From assembly GCF_900604485.1 (NCBI RefSeq), contig NZ_UWOP01000001.1, forward strand, positions 1,349,501 through 1,413,500: a stretch of 64,000 nt of DNA, written 5' to 3'. The notes below the pieces were generated by a model that was not told where the DNA came from, ran no database searches, and saw only the letters and a list, made by a program, of their open reading frames with translations. This document shows, piece after piece, positions 44,285 to 53,569 of the stretch; within the stretch, counting starts at the first letter, position 1; each line of letters begins with the position of its first letter. Source of the stretch: Enterococcus mediterraneensis (lineage in GTDB: Bacteria; Bacillota; Bacilli; Lactobacillales; Enterococcaceae). The position numbers and the translations under genes are program-made.

Positions 44285-44326
44285 TCTAAAGACTTGTTAT
44301 AGATAACGGGTGAAATGAAACATCCC

Positions 44327-44370
44327 TGTAACAATTCTTTTATCTGGCTGACATATCCCTATGGTACAAT
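44327..44370 (+). promoter_or_regulatory. Promoter with WalR-like box for the NlpC/P60 hydrolase
   Basis: TGTAAC-5 bp-TTTTAT (44327-44343) differs by one base from the WalR/YycF direct repeat TGTWAH-N5-TGTWAH. A good -10 TACAAT follows at 44365-44370, while the -35 is weak, as expected for an activated promoter. The same arrangement precedes the paralogue at 46285. Confidence 0.55.
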
Positions 44371-44463
44371 TTATTTATCGTAAAAGAAAATTTAGAATTT
44401 CTTACGTTAGATTAATTTTTTACTAAAAAAAAGGAAAAATAAAGCCAGTCGGAGGAATGAAGA

Positions 44464-46029
44464 GTGAAGAAAAGTTTGTTATCAGCATTATTGGTATGCT
44501 CCTTAACGCTTACAGCAGTTGCAGCTCCAAGTGTGGCCGCGGCGGCAGATAATATTGATCAAAAAATCGAACAACAAGATAAAAAAATCAATGAATTGAA
44601 AGGCCAACAAGCGGACGCCCAAGCGCAAATCGACGCGTTGGAAGCAGAACTTGCTTCAATCAATTCAAAAGCGGAAGGTTTGCTAAAACAACAAGCTGAA
44701 CTGCAAAAAGCATCTCAAAAATTACAAAAAGATATCGAAACCTTGCAAGCGCGTATCGAAAAACGCGAAGCTACTATCAAAAAACAAGCCCGTGACGTTC
44801 AAGTCAACGGACAAAGTACTAACTTTATCGATGCCGTTTTAAACGCTGATTCATTAACGGACGCTGTCAGTCGTGTTCAAGCGATGACGACGATCGTGAA
44901 AGCAAACAACGACTTGGTTCAACAACAAAAAGCTGACCAAGAAGCTGTGAAAGAAAAGAAAGCTGAAAATGAGAAAAAAGCGGCAGAAATCATTGCTAAT
45001 CAAGTTGAGCTAGAATCTCAAAAAGGCGACCTTCAAGCAAAACAAGCTGATTTGAATGTCGTGAAAACAAGTCTAGCAGCAGAACAAGCAACTGCTGAAA
45101 GCAACAAAGCTGAATTGAACAAGCAAAAAGCAGAAGCAGAAGCAGAACAAGCTCGCGTCCAAGAACAACAAAGACAAGCGCAAGCAGTTCGCGAAGCCGC
45201 TGAAGCAGAAGCACAAAGTTCTGAAACACAAGTGGCTGAAACACAAGCATCAGAAGCAGTCACAGAAACACAAGGTTCTGAAGCTCCAGCAGCCGAAGCT
45301 CAACCATCAGAAGCACAACAATCAGAAGCACAACAATCAGAAGAAACACAAGCTACAGAAACAGAAGCTTCGTCTGAAACAAATACTTCAACAGAAGCAT
45401 CTTCTGAAGAAACACAACTAAGCAGTACAGAAGAAAGCAGCGCGCCAAGTGCAAATACTAATACTGGCGGATCAAGCAATACTGAAGTAACAAGACCAAG
45501 CAACAATACTAATAACAATACAAACAATAATACAAATAACAATAGTAATAACAATAGCAATAACAATAGCAATAATAATAGTGGAGCTACGACACCAAGT
45601 CAAAGTAATACCAATAACCAAGGAAGTTTAACTCCTGCTAAACCAACTCCAGCTCCAGCGATCCCTGCACCAACAGGCGGTGGTGTAGTCGGCTTAGCAA
45701 AACAATTGGCAACAATGAATATCCCATACGTATGGGGTGGAAAAACAACTTCTGGTTTTGACTGTTCCGGTCTGGTTTGGTATGTTTATAAAAATGCAGC
45801 AAACCGTGAAGTCGGCGGTTGGACAGTACCACAAGAATCAAATGGACCAAGAATCCCAGTTAGCCAAGCACAACCTGGCGATCTATTATTCTGGGGCGCA
45901 CCTGGCTCTACACACCACGTAGCGATTTATATCGGCGGTGGACAATACGTTCACGCACCTACTTTTGGACAAACAGTAACGATCCAATCAATTTCTTACT
46001 ATGCACCAGATTTTGCGGTACGTATGTAA
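44464..46029 (+). CDS. SagA-like secreted NlpC/P60 peptidoglycan hydrolase
   Basis: A 521-residue secreted protein: signal peptide (about 1-28), a long coiled coil (about 30-250) of the SagA/PcsB type with KKQARDVQVNGQSTNFIDAV, a Ser/Thr/Glu- and then Asn-rich low-complexity linker (about 250-400), and a C-terminal NlpC/P60 domain with Cys434 (FDCSGLVW) and His485 (HHVAIYIGGG). It should cut stem peptides of peptidoglycan; SagA of E. faecium is the model. The start is GTG with GGAGGAA. The N-terminal two thirds match the next protein. Confidence 0.93.
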   Translation: MKKSLLSALLVCSLTLTAVAAPSVAAAADNIDQKIEQQDKKINELKGQQADAQAQIDALEAELASINSKAEGLLKQQAELQKASQKLQKDIETLQARIEKREATIKKQARDVQVNGQSTNFIDAVLNADSLTDAVSRVQAMTTIVKANNDLVQQQKADQEAVKEKKAENEKKAAEIIANQVELESQKGDLQAKQADLNVVKTSLAAEQATAESNKAELNKQKAEAEAEQARVQEQQRQAQAVREAAEAEAQSSETQVAETQASEAVTETQGSEAPAAEAQPSEAQQSEAQQSEETQATETEASSETNTSTEASSEETQLSSTEESSAPSANTNTGGSSNTEVTRPSNNTNNNTNNNTNNNSNNNSNNNSNNNSGATTPSQSNTNNQGSLTPAKPTPAPAIPAPTGGGVVGLAKQLATMNIPYVWGGKTTSGFDCSGLVWYVYKNAANREVGGWTVPQESNGPRIPVSQAQPGDLLFWGAPGSTHHVAIYIGGGQYVHAPTFGQTVTIQSISYYAPDFAVRM

Positions 46030-46052
46030 TCGAAACAAATTGAAGGATAACT

Positions 46053-46084
46053 AAAAGCTGACGATTGTTCGTCAGCTTTTTTTA
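46053..46084 (+). terminator. Terminator after the NlpC/P60 gene
   Basis: AAAGCTGACGA/TCGTCAGCTTT with a short loop and a T-run of seven. Confidence 0.9.
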
Positions 46085-46154
46085 TGGCAATGAGATTATA
46101 AAGATATTAAAATAACTCGTTTTCATACATTTATTTTCAAAAATGAAATTTTTT

Positions 46155-46198
46155 TGTAACATTTCTTTTATCTGGATGAAATATCCTTGTGTTAGAAT
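46155..46198 (+). promoter_or_regulatory. Promoter with WalR-like box for the CHAP hydrolase
   Basis: TGTAAC-5 bp-TTTTAT at 46155-46171 and TAGAAT at 46193-46198, spaced as in the upstream paralogue's promoter. The flanking TTTATCTGG.TGA.ATATCC is also shared, showing that the promoter was duplicated with the gene. Confidence 0.55.
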
Positions 46199-46284
46199 TC
46201 ACTTGTCGGAAAAAAAGAATTTAGAAATTCTTATACTCATTTAAGTTTTTATTAACCATAAACGTATTATTCGGAGGAAAAACA

Positions 46285-47631
46285 GTGAAGAAAAGTTTGC
46301 TATCAGCATTAATGGTATGTTCATTAACACTAACAGCAGTCGCTGCACCAACTTTAGCCGCAGCAGATAGTATCGATCAAAAAATCGAACAACAAGATAA
46401 AAAAATCAGCGAATTAAAGGGTAAACAAGCAGATGCTCAAGCACAAATCGAAGCTTTGGAAGCAGATATCGCATCTGTAGAAGCAAAAGTCAAAGATTTA
46501 GAAGCACAACAAGCAAAATTGACTGATGATACGCTTAAATTGCAAGATACGATCGCTGAATTGAAAGTCCGCATTGCTAAACGTGAAGAAGCGATCCAAA
46601 AACAAGCTCGTGACGTTCAAGTCAACGGTCAAAGCACAAACTTCATCGACGCTGTTTTAGATGCTGACACATTGACAGATGCTATCGGTCGTGTTCAAGC
46701 AATGACTAAGATCGTTAACGCAAATAATGATTTAGTAGAACAACAAAAACAAGATAAACAAAAAGTTGAAGATAAAGTTAAAGAAAACGAACAAAAAATT
46801 GCGGCTCTTACTGCTAACCAAAGCCAGTTAGAAGATGAAAAAAATGCGATTGCTTCAAAACAAGCTGATTTGAATGTGATGAAAGCAAACTTAGCAGCTG
46901 AACAAGCAACAGCTGAAAAAGACAAAGAAAAATTAAACAAACAAAAAGAAGAAGCGGCAGCTGAACGTGCACGCGTACTAGCTGAACAAAAACGTGCAGC
47001 AGAAGCTCGCAAAGCTGAAGAAGCTCGTCAAGCCGAAGCAGCAGCTAAAGCTCAAGAAGCAGCTAAAAAAGCAGCAACAACCAATACTGAAACAACTGAA
47101 CAAACTGAAAGCAGCAAAACGACTGTATCAAAACCAGCTAACACACAACAATCAGAAACACCTGCTAAAACCGAAGAACCTGCTGATAACAACAATAGCA
47201 ACGATAACGGCAATAGCGGAAACGATAATACATCAACCATTTCTAATGGAGCTACTACTGGAGGTGGGAAAGACCACAGCAATTCAGGCAACATGTATCC
47301 ACCAGGTCAATGTACGTATTATGTTAAATCCGTAGCACCTTGGGTAGGTACTTACTGGGGCAATGGCGCTCAATGGGGCGCATCAGCACAAGCTGACGGT
47401 TACCGAGTAGATTCTACTCCAGCCGCAGGCGCTGTCGTAGTATTTGCTGGCGGACAAAGTGTTGGTAGTTGGAATGCTGATCCTGTGTATGGTCACGTAG
47501 CTTACGTTCAATCATACAATGCTTCAAACAATACAATTACGATCACACAAGGCGGTATGGGATTCTCTAATCCTTATGGACCGAATACTGAAACAATAAG
47601 TGCTTCAGGCTTGGTTTATATCCACCGTTAA
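46285..47631 (+). CDS. Secreted CHAP-domain peptidoglycan hydrolase, paralogue of the preceding gene
   Basis: A 448-residue secreted protein. Residues 1-240 (signal peptide and coiled coil, including KKQARDVQVNGQSTNFIDAV) closely match the preceding NlpC/P60 protein. After a Lys/Glu/Ala-rich and Asn/Thr-rich linker the C-terminus is a CHAP domain (about 330-448): Cys343 in PPGQCTYYVK, His404 in YGHVAYVQSY, and ITQGGMGFSN. It probably cleaves within peptidoglycan cross-bridges or stems. The start is GTG with GGAGGAAAA. The pair shows replacement of the catalytic domain on one scaffold. Confidence 0.93.
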   Translation: MKKSLLSALMVCSLTLTAVAAPTLAAADSIDQKIEQQDKKISELKGKQADAQAQIEALEADIASVEAKVKDLEAQQAKLTDDTLKLQDTIAELKVRIAKREEAIQKQARDVQVNGQSTNFIDAVLDADTLTDAIGRVQAMTKIVNANNDLVEQQKQDKQKVEDKVKENEQKIAALTANQSQLEDEKNAIASKQADLNVMKANLAAEQATAEKDKEKLNKQKEEAAAERARVLAEQKRAAEARKAEEARQAEAAAKAQEAAKKAATTNTETTEQTESSKTTVSKPANTQQSETPAKTEEPADNNNSNDNGNSGNDNTSTISNGATTGGGKDHSNSGNMYPPGQCTYYVKSVAPWVGTYWGNGAQWGASAQADGYRVDSTPAAGAVVVFAGGQSVGSWNADPVYGHVAYVQSYNASNNTITITQGGMGFSNPYGPNTETISASGLVYIHR

Positions 47632-47647
47632 TCATTTGAATAAAGTC

Positions 47648-47677
47648 AAAAGCCGGCGAATACGCCGGCTTTTTTTA
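47648..47677 (+). terminator. Terminator after the CHAP gene
   Basis: AAAAGCCGGCG/CGCCGGCTTTTTTT, a GC-rich stem with a short loop and a T-run. Confidence 0.92.
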
Positions 47678-47873
47678 CAAATAAATACAGATTCAAAGGG
47701 TACCAATGATAGCCATGACCATTTCACAAGGAGGGCAAGTGACGGTGATCTGTAGAAACAAAAAAACCGATCACTGGAAAATTCATTTCCTGCATCCAGC
47801 AGGACTCGCTACAAAATGCAACGGAAGGATCTTCCAGTATTCGGATAGTTTTTTAAAATGTTTATTATGAGAA

Positions 47874-48890
47874 TTAAATATGCAGTAGAGAGATGAAGAG
47901 GATTGCTGCGATCGTTTGAAAAGCACCGACTGAGAGTCCATAAATCAAAAAGCGCGGACCTTCTTTGATAAATTTTCGAAAATCCAACCTTAGTCCAATT
48001 GCAGCTAAAGCAGTAGTCTCAAACCAAGTGCTGATAAAATGGGCGGATTCATTAAAAATAGCCGGCAAAGTAACAAAACTATTTAATACGCAGAAAATTA
48101 AAAAGCCCAGTACATACCAAGGGATCGGAATTTTTTTCTTTTTGACAGATGCCACTTGAGGCGAAGAGCTTTGGACTTTTTTCTCGAAGGCAAAGACTAC
48201 GATCACTAAGAAAATGATCCGAGTGATTTTGAACAACATAGAATAATCGACGGTTTCAGCATCCAACAAACTTGCGCCAGCGACGACTTGTCCTACTGAT
48301 TGCAGTGTGCCTCCTAGCAATGCACTTTTCCTTAAAAGATTGCTGCCGAAAAGTGATAGTCCTAAAAACGGCAGTGTCAGCATCATGACAGTTCCTAATA
48401 AATTGACCAGTGTAATGATCTGGCCTTTTTCTTCGTCATCAGCGTCAATAGCAGGTGCGATCGCTCCGATAGCTGAGGACCCGCAGACTGCGTTGCCGCC
48501 TGCCATCATCAGTGCCATTTTTTCATTGAATCCCAATTTACGACCAATGAGATAGGCACTGAAAATGACAGTGGTCATCATCAGCAGGACATAGATCAAT
48601 CCTTTGAATCCCATCTGCTGGATCGTTTGAAAGGTGACTGTGAAGCCAAGTAAAACGACAGAGTATTCCAGCAAACGGCTCTCTGCGAATTTTGTTCCTT
48701 GTGCCAATGATTTCTGCTTGAATAAAGTATTTCCTAAAACGATCCCTAATAAAATGGCGATGGTTGCGCCACCCAAACTAGGGAAAATCAGTGCAAGTCC
48801 TTTTGAAACGACAGCGACAGCGAAAGCTAAAATCAATCCTGGTAAAATCAGTTTGATTTCTGTCTTTTTGCGAATAATTGATAAATTCAT
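47874..48890 (-). CDS. YeiH-type putative sulfate exporter family transporter
   Basis: A 338-residue membrane protein with about 10 hydrophobic segments; [51 protein letters not shown] and [17 protein letters not shown] match the UPF0324/YeiH family. The substrate is not established. AGGGGAGAAA precedes the start. It is divergent from a LysR regulator, the usual YeiH/YeiE arrangement, so it is likely controlled by it. Confidence 0.9.
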   Translation of the reverse strand: MNLSIIRKKTEIKLILPGLILAFAVAVVSKGLALIFPSLGGATIAILLGIVLGNTLFKQKSLAQGTKFAESRLLEYSVVLLGFTVTFQTIQQMGFKGLIYVLLMMTTVIFSAYLIGRKLGFNEKMALMMAGGNAVCGSSAIGAIAPAIDADDEEKGQIITLVNLLGTVMMLTLPFLGLSLFGSNLLRKSALLGGTLQSVGQVVAGASLLDAETVDYSMLFKITRIIFLVIVVFAFEKKVQSSSPQVASVKKKKIPIPWYVLGFLIFCVLNSFVTLPAIFNESAHFISTWFETTALAAIGLRLDFRKFIKEGPRFLIYGLSVGAFQTIAAILFISLLHI

Positions 48891-48996
48891 TGATTTCTCC
48901 CCTTTTATAACATACGATATATTATACTAGATGTTTTGATAGCTTTTATTTATTGATATAATAATTTAAATAGAAAAAGATGATGGAATTGATTGC

Positions 48997-49827
48997 ATGT
49001 TCAAGTGGTTAGAAACATTCCGAGTGGTCTACGAAACGAAAAGTTTTTCTAAAGCTTCGGAAATCCTGTTTATTTCACAGCCGACAGTTTCGGCGCAGAT
49101 CAAACAATTAGAAAATGAATTTCAAACACAGTTTTTCGTTCGTAACGGTCGAAAAGAAGTGAATGTTACCCCGCAGGCAGATATTCTTTACCAGCGTGTG
49201 GTGAATCTGATGGATGATTGGGAAAAGGTATATCGAGAGGTCCAGAATAACCAGCAACGGATCGTACGTTGTGTGATCGGCGCTTCCCATACATTTGCTA
49301 CCTATTTATTGCCGGATCTGTTGATCGAATTATACCAACAGTTTCCTCAGATCCAATTCAGTGTGAAGATGATGAATTCGCTGGAAGTTTTGCAAGCGGT
49401 AGAACGTCATACCGTTGATATCGGCTTTATTGAAAAACCTTTATCGGCAGCGAATATTACTCGTATTTCTCTTGTGGAAGATCAAATGGTGTTAGCCGGT
49501 GATACTGAAAAAGGTCCGTGGCTTGTACGGGAACCGTCTTCTGGTGTCTACTATTATACAAAACGTTTCTTGGAAGAACAAAATATCAGTGAGAACGTCA
49601 TGGAGATTCAGAACAATGAGATCATCGTAGAACTTCTGCGCAAAGGATTCGGCTGTTCAATCATCTCTGAACGTACCGCATCTGAAATTCCTTATAAACG
49701 TTTGAATGAGGCTTATCGACGACAATTCTTCCTTATCAAAAGAGATCAAACGATTTATGATGAGCTGGAAAAGTGCGTGGAATATATCCAGCGGTGGGGA
49801 GAGAGTTATACAGCAGATAAGAGGTAA
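48997..49827 (+). CDS. LysR-family regulator (YeiE-like)
   Basis: A 276-residue LysR protein with N-terminal winged HTH (FRVVYETKSFSKASEILFIS, QPTVSAQIKQLENEFQTQF) and a periplasmic-binding-like effector domain (VIGASHTFATYLLPDLL, DIGFIEKPL). It is divergent from the YeiH-type transporter with about 105 bp between, typical of LysR targets. The effector is unknown. Confidence 0.92.
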   Translation: MFKWLETFRVVYETKSFSKASEILFISQPTVSAQIKQLENEFQTQFFVRNGRKEVNVTPQADILYQRVVNLMDDWEKVYREVQNNQQRIVRCVIGASHTFATYLLPDLLIELYQQFPQIQFSVKMMNSLEVLQAVERHTVDIGFIEKPLSAANITRISLVEDQMVLAGDTEKGPWLVREPSSGVYYYTKRFLEEQNISENVMEIQNNEIIVELLRKGFGCSIISERTASEIPYKRLNEAYRRQFFLIKRDQTIYDELEKCVEYIQRWGESYTADKR

Positions 49828-49868
49828 TTTGTGGCAGTTTATTGAACAAATACTGTGTATAAAATAAT

Positions 49869-49926
49869 AAAAGACTCGCCATGATAGAGACAATAAAGCT
49901 TTATTGCCTATCATGGCGAGTCTTTT
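49869..49926. terminator. Long palindromic bidirectional terminator
   Basis: An almost perfect 58-bp inverted repeat: AAAAGACTCGCCATGATAG with CTATCATGGCGAGTCTTTT, the inner part CAATAAAGCTTTATTG being itself palindromic. T-runs on both strands fit a bidirectional terminator between the LysR gene and deoC. Confidence 0.85.
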
Positions 49927-50088
49927 GTATTTTGATATAAGATTTTTGATTAACAAAAAAGTTTGAAATATAGTAACAAAAATGAGTTTGAGAATTTAGT
50001 TTTTAATTGTATCTACTAAGGTTTATTTCAAAGAGATAAGTTAAAGCGTATTGTTTAAAATTAACAATCAGAACCTTTTTATAACGTT

Positions 50089-50787
50089 TTAAATTGAAAT
50101 ATTTCCATTTAAAGCTTCCTTTTTTAAGTCCTCAATAATAGTAATCCCTGAACTAGTTCCGATACGCTCAGCACCAGATGCAATCATTTTTTTGAATGTA
50201 TCAGCATCCCGAATACCTCCAGCAGCCTTAACTTTAACTTCAGATCCAACATGTTCTTTCATTAGTTTGATGTCTTCAATAGTTGCCCCTGTAGGAGCAA
50301 AACCAGTTGAGGTTTTGATAAAATCTGGTTTCACGAGTTTGGCGATATGACAGAGAGTGATTTTCTCGTCTTCACTTAAATAAGCGTTTTCAAAAATAAC
50401 TTTTGAAATTACATTGTACTGTCGACACACTGCCACAATTTTTTCCATTTCATCTTTTAAATAATCCCAATTTTTTGCCTTAACTTCAGTGAGATTTATC
50501 ACATAATCGATTTCATTTGCACCGTTATTGATTGCATCGAGAGTTTCAGCAACTTTTGCTTTGATAGAAGTTTGGCCTAAAGGGAAACTTATAGCCGCAC
50601 CTACATTGATATCAGTGTCAGCAAGGGCTTCATGACATACTTGCGATTGAACTTGATTTATAGCTACCATTTTAAAATGGTACTCTTTTGCCTCAGTGCA
50701 TAAAACAAGCATATCTTCTTTTGTAGCATAAGGTTTTAAATTTGTGTGGTCAATAAAGCGGGATAGTTGATCAATAGTGTACTCCAT
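50089..50787 (-). CDS. deoC: Deoxyribose-phosphate aldolase
   Basis: A 232-residue class I aldolase: [16 protein letters not shown] at the N-terminus, [21 protein letters not shown] and [14 protein letters not shown], where the Lys forms the Schiff base, and VKAAGGIRD. It splits deoxyribose-5-P into glyceraldehyde-3-P and acetaldehyde. The ATG at 50787 follows AGGAGG; the longer frame lacks a ribosome site. It stands alone, divergent from a PTS operon, instead of in a nucleoside operon. Confidence 0.95.
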   Translation of the reverse strand: MEYTIDQLSRFIDHTNLKPYATKEDMLVLCTEAKEYHFKMVAINQVQSQVCHEALADTDINVGAAISFPLGQTSIKAKVAETLDAINNGANEIDYVINLTEVKAKNWDYLKDEMEKIVAVCRQYNVISKVIFENAYLSEDEKITLCHIAKLVKPDFIKTSTGFAPTGATIEDIKLMKEHVGSEVKVKAAGGIRDADTFKKMIASGAERIGTSSGITIIEDLKKEALNGNISI

Positions 50788-50802
50788 TAGATTTCCTCCT
50801 GT

Positions 50803-50933
50803 ATATGTATTTACATATTGGATGTTAAAGCAAAAATATCTTCTTGTCAACTTAAAAAATTTGCTGATATATTTGATTGACAACGCTTTCTTTAAAGTTT
50901 ATCATTGTGATATGGTATTAAATGTAATTACAT
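50803..50933. promoter_or_regulatory. Divergent control region: two palindromes, cre-like site and PTS promoter
   Basis: A perfect palindrome ATATGTA-TT-TACATAT lies at 50803-50818, next to deoC, and ATGTAATTACAT at 50922-50933, next to the PTS genes; both share ATGTA...TACAT and are candidate GntR operators. The PTS promoter is TTGACA 50877-50882, 17 bp, TATCAT 50900-50905. The 15-mer at 50877-50891 matches the CcpA cre consensus at all but one fixed position and overlaps the -35. Confidence 0.6.
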
Positions 50934-50947
50934 AAAGGGTGGAGATT

Positions 50948-51361
50948 ATGAAAGTAATTGTAACTAGTCACGGTGATTTTTGTCATGGTATTTTAAAGAG
51001 TTATCAAATGATTGCTGGTGAAAGTGAAAATTTTTATGCGGTTAGTTTAACTGAAGAAGGGGTAAAAGATTATTCCGACCGGCTAAACAAAGTATTGACA
51101 GAACTTGAGTCGGAAGAAATTTTGATTTTAACAGATATTAAAGGAGGGACACCGTACAATGAATCATATCAATACTATCTAACCCATGAAGAACGTGTAA
51201 GAGTAGTGGCAGGAATGAATTTACCAATGATTATTGAAGTAGGAATAAATCTATTCAACGATAATCTAGAGATTTTGTATAACAAAGCATTGCAAGCAGG
51301 TCTTTTAGGTATCGAAGGAGCAGACAATGGTTCCATGATAGAAAATGATTTAGAATTTTAA
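50948..51361 (+). CDS. Mannose-family PTS EIIA component
   Basis: A 137-residue EIIA-Man protein: KVIVTSHGDFCHGILKSYQM with the active His at about residue 8, and ILTDIKGGTPYNES. The ATG at 50948 follows AGGGTGGAG. It is the first gene of the second PTS operon, which has a broken EIIC. In sequence it differs clearly from the EIIA at 23215. Confidence 0.9.
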   Translation: MKVIVTSHGDFCHGILKSYQMIAGESENFYAVSLTEEGVKDYSDRLNKVLTELESEEILILTDIKGGTPYNESYQYYLTHEERVRVVAGMNLPMIIEVGINLFNDNLEILYNKALQAGLLGIEGADNGSMIENDLEF

Positions 51362-51386
51362 AAATTATGCTGGGAGGATTTATAAC

Positions 51387-51884
51387 ATGACAATTACATT
51401 AGCAAGAATCGACGATCGCGTGATTCATGGACAAACTACCACGAGATGGACAAAAAGTCGATCTGTTCAAGGGATTTTGGTGGTAGGAGATGATATTGCT
51501 CGAGATGATTTACGGAAAAAAGTTTTAAAAGCGGCAGCAGGCAATTTGAAGCTAGGAGTTTATACTACGGAACAAGCTATTACCAGTATTCCAAAGGGGA
51601 AAAATTCTGAAAAAGATTTCTTTTTAATTAGTAATTCGCCCCAAACATTTGCTGAATTGGTTCGCTTGGGAGTTGATTTTGGAGGCAAGCTGAATGTCGG
51701 ACCTATGAATACCCGTGAAGGTGCAGTGGTACTTGGTAGAACTGTAGCTATTGATGCGAAAGATTATGATGCATTCGAGTATATGAGTCAACATGGGATA
51801 GATATCGGCTTTCAACTTTTACCTGATGATGAAATAAAATCTTGGAAAACAATGAAAGCTAAATATGACTCATTGACTAAATAG
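51387..51884 (+). CDS. Mannose-family PTS EIIB component
   Basis: A 165-residue EIIB protein: ITLARIDDRVIHGQTTTRWT with the phospho-His at about 15, and GGKLNVGPMNTREGAVVLG. GGGAGG precedes the ATG. It remains intact though the adjacent EIIC is not. Confidence 0.9.
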   Translation: MTITLARIDDRVIHGQTTTRWTKSRSVQGILVVGDDIARDDLRKKVLKAAAGNLKLGVYTTEQAITSIPKGKNSEKDFFLISNSPQTFAELVRLGVDFGGKLNVGPMNTREGAVVLGRTVAIDAKDYDAFEYMSQHGIDIGFQLLPDDEIKSWKTMKAKYDSLTK

Positions 51885-51949
51885 TTTGCAATTCTTAAAA
51901 GATATAATTCAAATGAAACAAAAAAATAAGATTGTAGGAGGGATTAAGC

Positions 51950-52674
51950 ATGGATGGGGGTTTGTTTTTACCTGCATTATTGACTGGTATTTTCTGTTAT
52001 TTAGGAGCTATTGAAAGCCCATGGTTATTTGGTATGAGCGGCGGTTTCTACGTTGTCGGTAGACCATTAGTTGCAGGACTTCTAACAGGTATTGCTTTCG
52101 GAGATATTAAAGCTGGTGTTTTATGTGGTTTAGCAGTTCAAGCTGTTTTTATTGCAAACTTGTCTACCGGTGGTGCTACAAATAGTGAAATTACTTATGC
52201 AGCTTATGGTGGTATTGGATTGGCGTTAGCAACTACTAGAGAACCTGCAGTAGCGGTGACCTTATCAATCTTGATTGGTCAAACATTCGGTCTAATTTTT
52301 TATAATACTAGAATGGCATTGTATTCTTTTTGGAATAGAAGAGCTCAAAAAGCTGCAGAAGATGTGAATAACCAAGGGATTGTAATGAATCATATTGTAT
52401 ATCCACAGATTACAACTTACCAGCTCTTGGGATTGCAATGTTGATGGGGATCGTAATTAAAGAAAAAATCCATCTGGTCTTTTTCTTTGCGGGATTTGTT
52501 TTAATGGCTTTCGCAAAATTGAATATGATTGCTTTGGTATTTCTTGCAGCAATGGTGGCTTATATTGTTTATTTAAGTACAGAAAAGCTTAGCAGAAAAG
52601 ATCAAGTAGTAACGGAAACAGCTACTGTTGGTAATCAGAGCGATGCTGCCTATGAAGATGATGACTTGTTTTAA
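51950..52674 (+). pseudogene. Mannose-family PTS EIIC broken by internal deletion and frameshift
   Basis: The first frame (51950-52444) gives the N-terminal 155 or so residues of an EIIC ending IVMNHIVYPQITT, then shifts and stops. The C-terminal part continues in another phase: the bases from about 52418 read PALGIAMLMGIVIKEKIHLV up to 52674. Family members have some 40-50 residues between these blocks, and the expected total is about 260-270 residues against some 240 here. A deletion of a length not divisible by three near 52415-52420 explains this. The transporter should be inactive unless another EIIC complements it. Confidence 0.85.
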
Positions 52675-52687
52675 GGAGGTAAAATAA

Positions 52688-53497
52688 ATGGAAAATCGAT
52701 TGACTAAAAAAGAATTGCGTCAGATATGGAGACGTTGGGGTTTTACTCATCTATCTTCAATGAGTTACGAAAAGTTACAAGCTCATGCATGGGCGTACTC
52801 ATATTTACCTTTTGCTGAAAAATATTATAAAAATGATAAAGAAGCTAAACGTCGTTTACTTCTAAGGCACTCTATGTTTTATAATACGGAACCGCAAACG
52901 GGACAGCTGATTAATGGGATTGTTGCTTCTCTGGAAGAAGAAATAGCATTAGGTAGAGATGTGCCTGAAGAAATGCCAATAAATATAAAAACAACACTGA
53001 TGGGCCCGTTAGCTGGTATCGGAGATTCAATAATTCAAGGGATCATCGTTCCAATATTATTATCTATTGCCATGGGGTTAGCAGCAGGGGGGAATGCATT
53101 AGGGCCAGTTTTTTACATTATCAGCTATGGAATCATTGGGCCTTTGATTTCGTATCTATGTTTTATGAATGGATATCGTCTAGGTGTTAATGCAATAGAT
53201 GCTATTATTGGAGAAAATGCAAAGAGAATCACTGATGCTTTTAACATCTTGGGAGTTATGGTTGTTGGAGGACTGGCTGCTTCTAATATCATGTTAACAA
53301 CGGCAATCAAAATTCCTATGGGAGACGAAGTCCAAAAGTTACAAGACGTTTTAGATGGGATTTTTCCTAATATTTTACCTTTGGCTATGGTATTATTAGC
53401 GTGGTATTTACTTACTTCAAAACAAATGACAGCAACAAAGGTTATTCTTGTATTAACATTGATTTCTGCAGTGGGAGTAGTGATTGGAGTATTTTAA
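52688..53497 (+). CDS. Mannose-family PTS EIID component
   Basis: A 269-residue EIID: HLSSMSYEKLQAHAWAYSYL, RHSMFYNTEPQTGQLINGIV and TLMGPLAGIGDSIIQG, with C-terminal membrane segments. AAGGAGG precedes the ATG. It follows the damaged EIIC by 13 bp and is itself intact. Confidence 0.9.
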   Translation: MENRLTKKELRQIWRRWGFTHLSSMSYEKLQAHAWAYSYLPFAEKYYKNDKEAKRRLLLRHSMFYNTEPQTGQLINGIVASLEEEIALGRDVPEEMPINIKTTLMGPLAGIGDSIIQGIIVPILLSIAMGLAAGGNALGPVFYIISYGIIGPLISYLCFMNGYRLGVNAIDAIIGENAKRITDAFNILGVMVVGGLAASNIMLTTAIKIPMGDEVQKLQDVLDGIFPNILPLAMVLLAWYLLTSKQMTATKVILVLTLISAVGVVIGVF

Positions 53498-53505
53498 GAT
53501 AGTTG

Positions 53506-53529
53506 GACGTGTTTCTATAGAAACGCGTC
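53506..53529 (+). terminator. Small hairpin between EIID and the isomerase gene
   Basis: GACGTGTTTC/GAAACGCGTC, with the palindromic core GTTTCTATAGAAAC, followed by TTATTT. It may be a weak terminator or processing site. Confidence 0.5.
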
Positions 53530-53569
53530 TTATTTGTATAAAAATGTTAAACTATTTAGGAGGACGATC

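Noticed and set aside
45300-45572. Antisense leucine-rich frame opposite the NlpC/P60 linker
   Set aside because: Arises from the repetitive Asn/Ser/Glu codons of the sense strand; no start signals.
45504-45590. Short repeats that could be taken for a CRISPR-like array
   Set aside because: They are 12-base coding repeats for Asn/Thr/Ser within an open gene, without spacers or cas genes.
47740-47865. Possible structured RNA between the CHAP gene and the YeiH-type gene (CTGGAA...TTCCAG)
   Set aside because: Stems are imperfect with long loops; no riboswitch core recognised.
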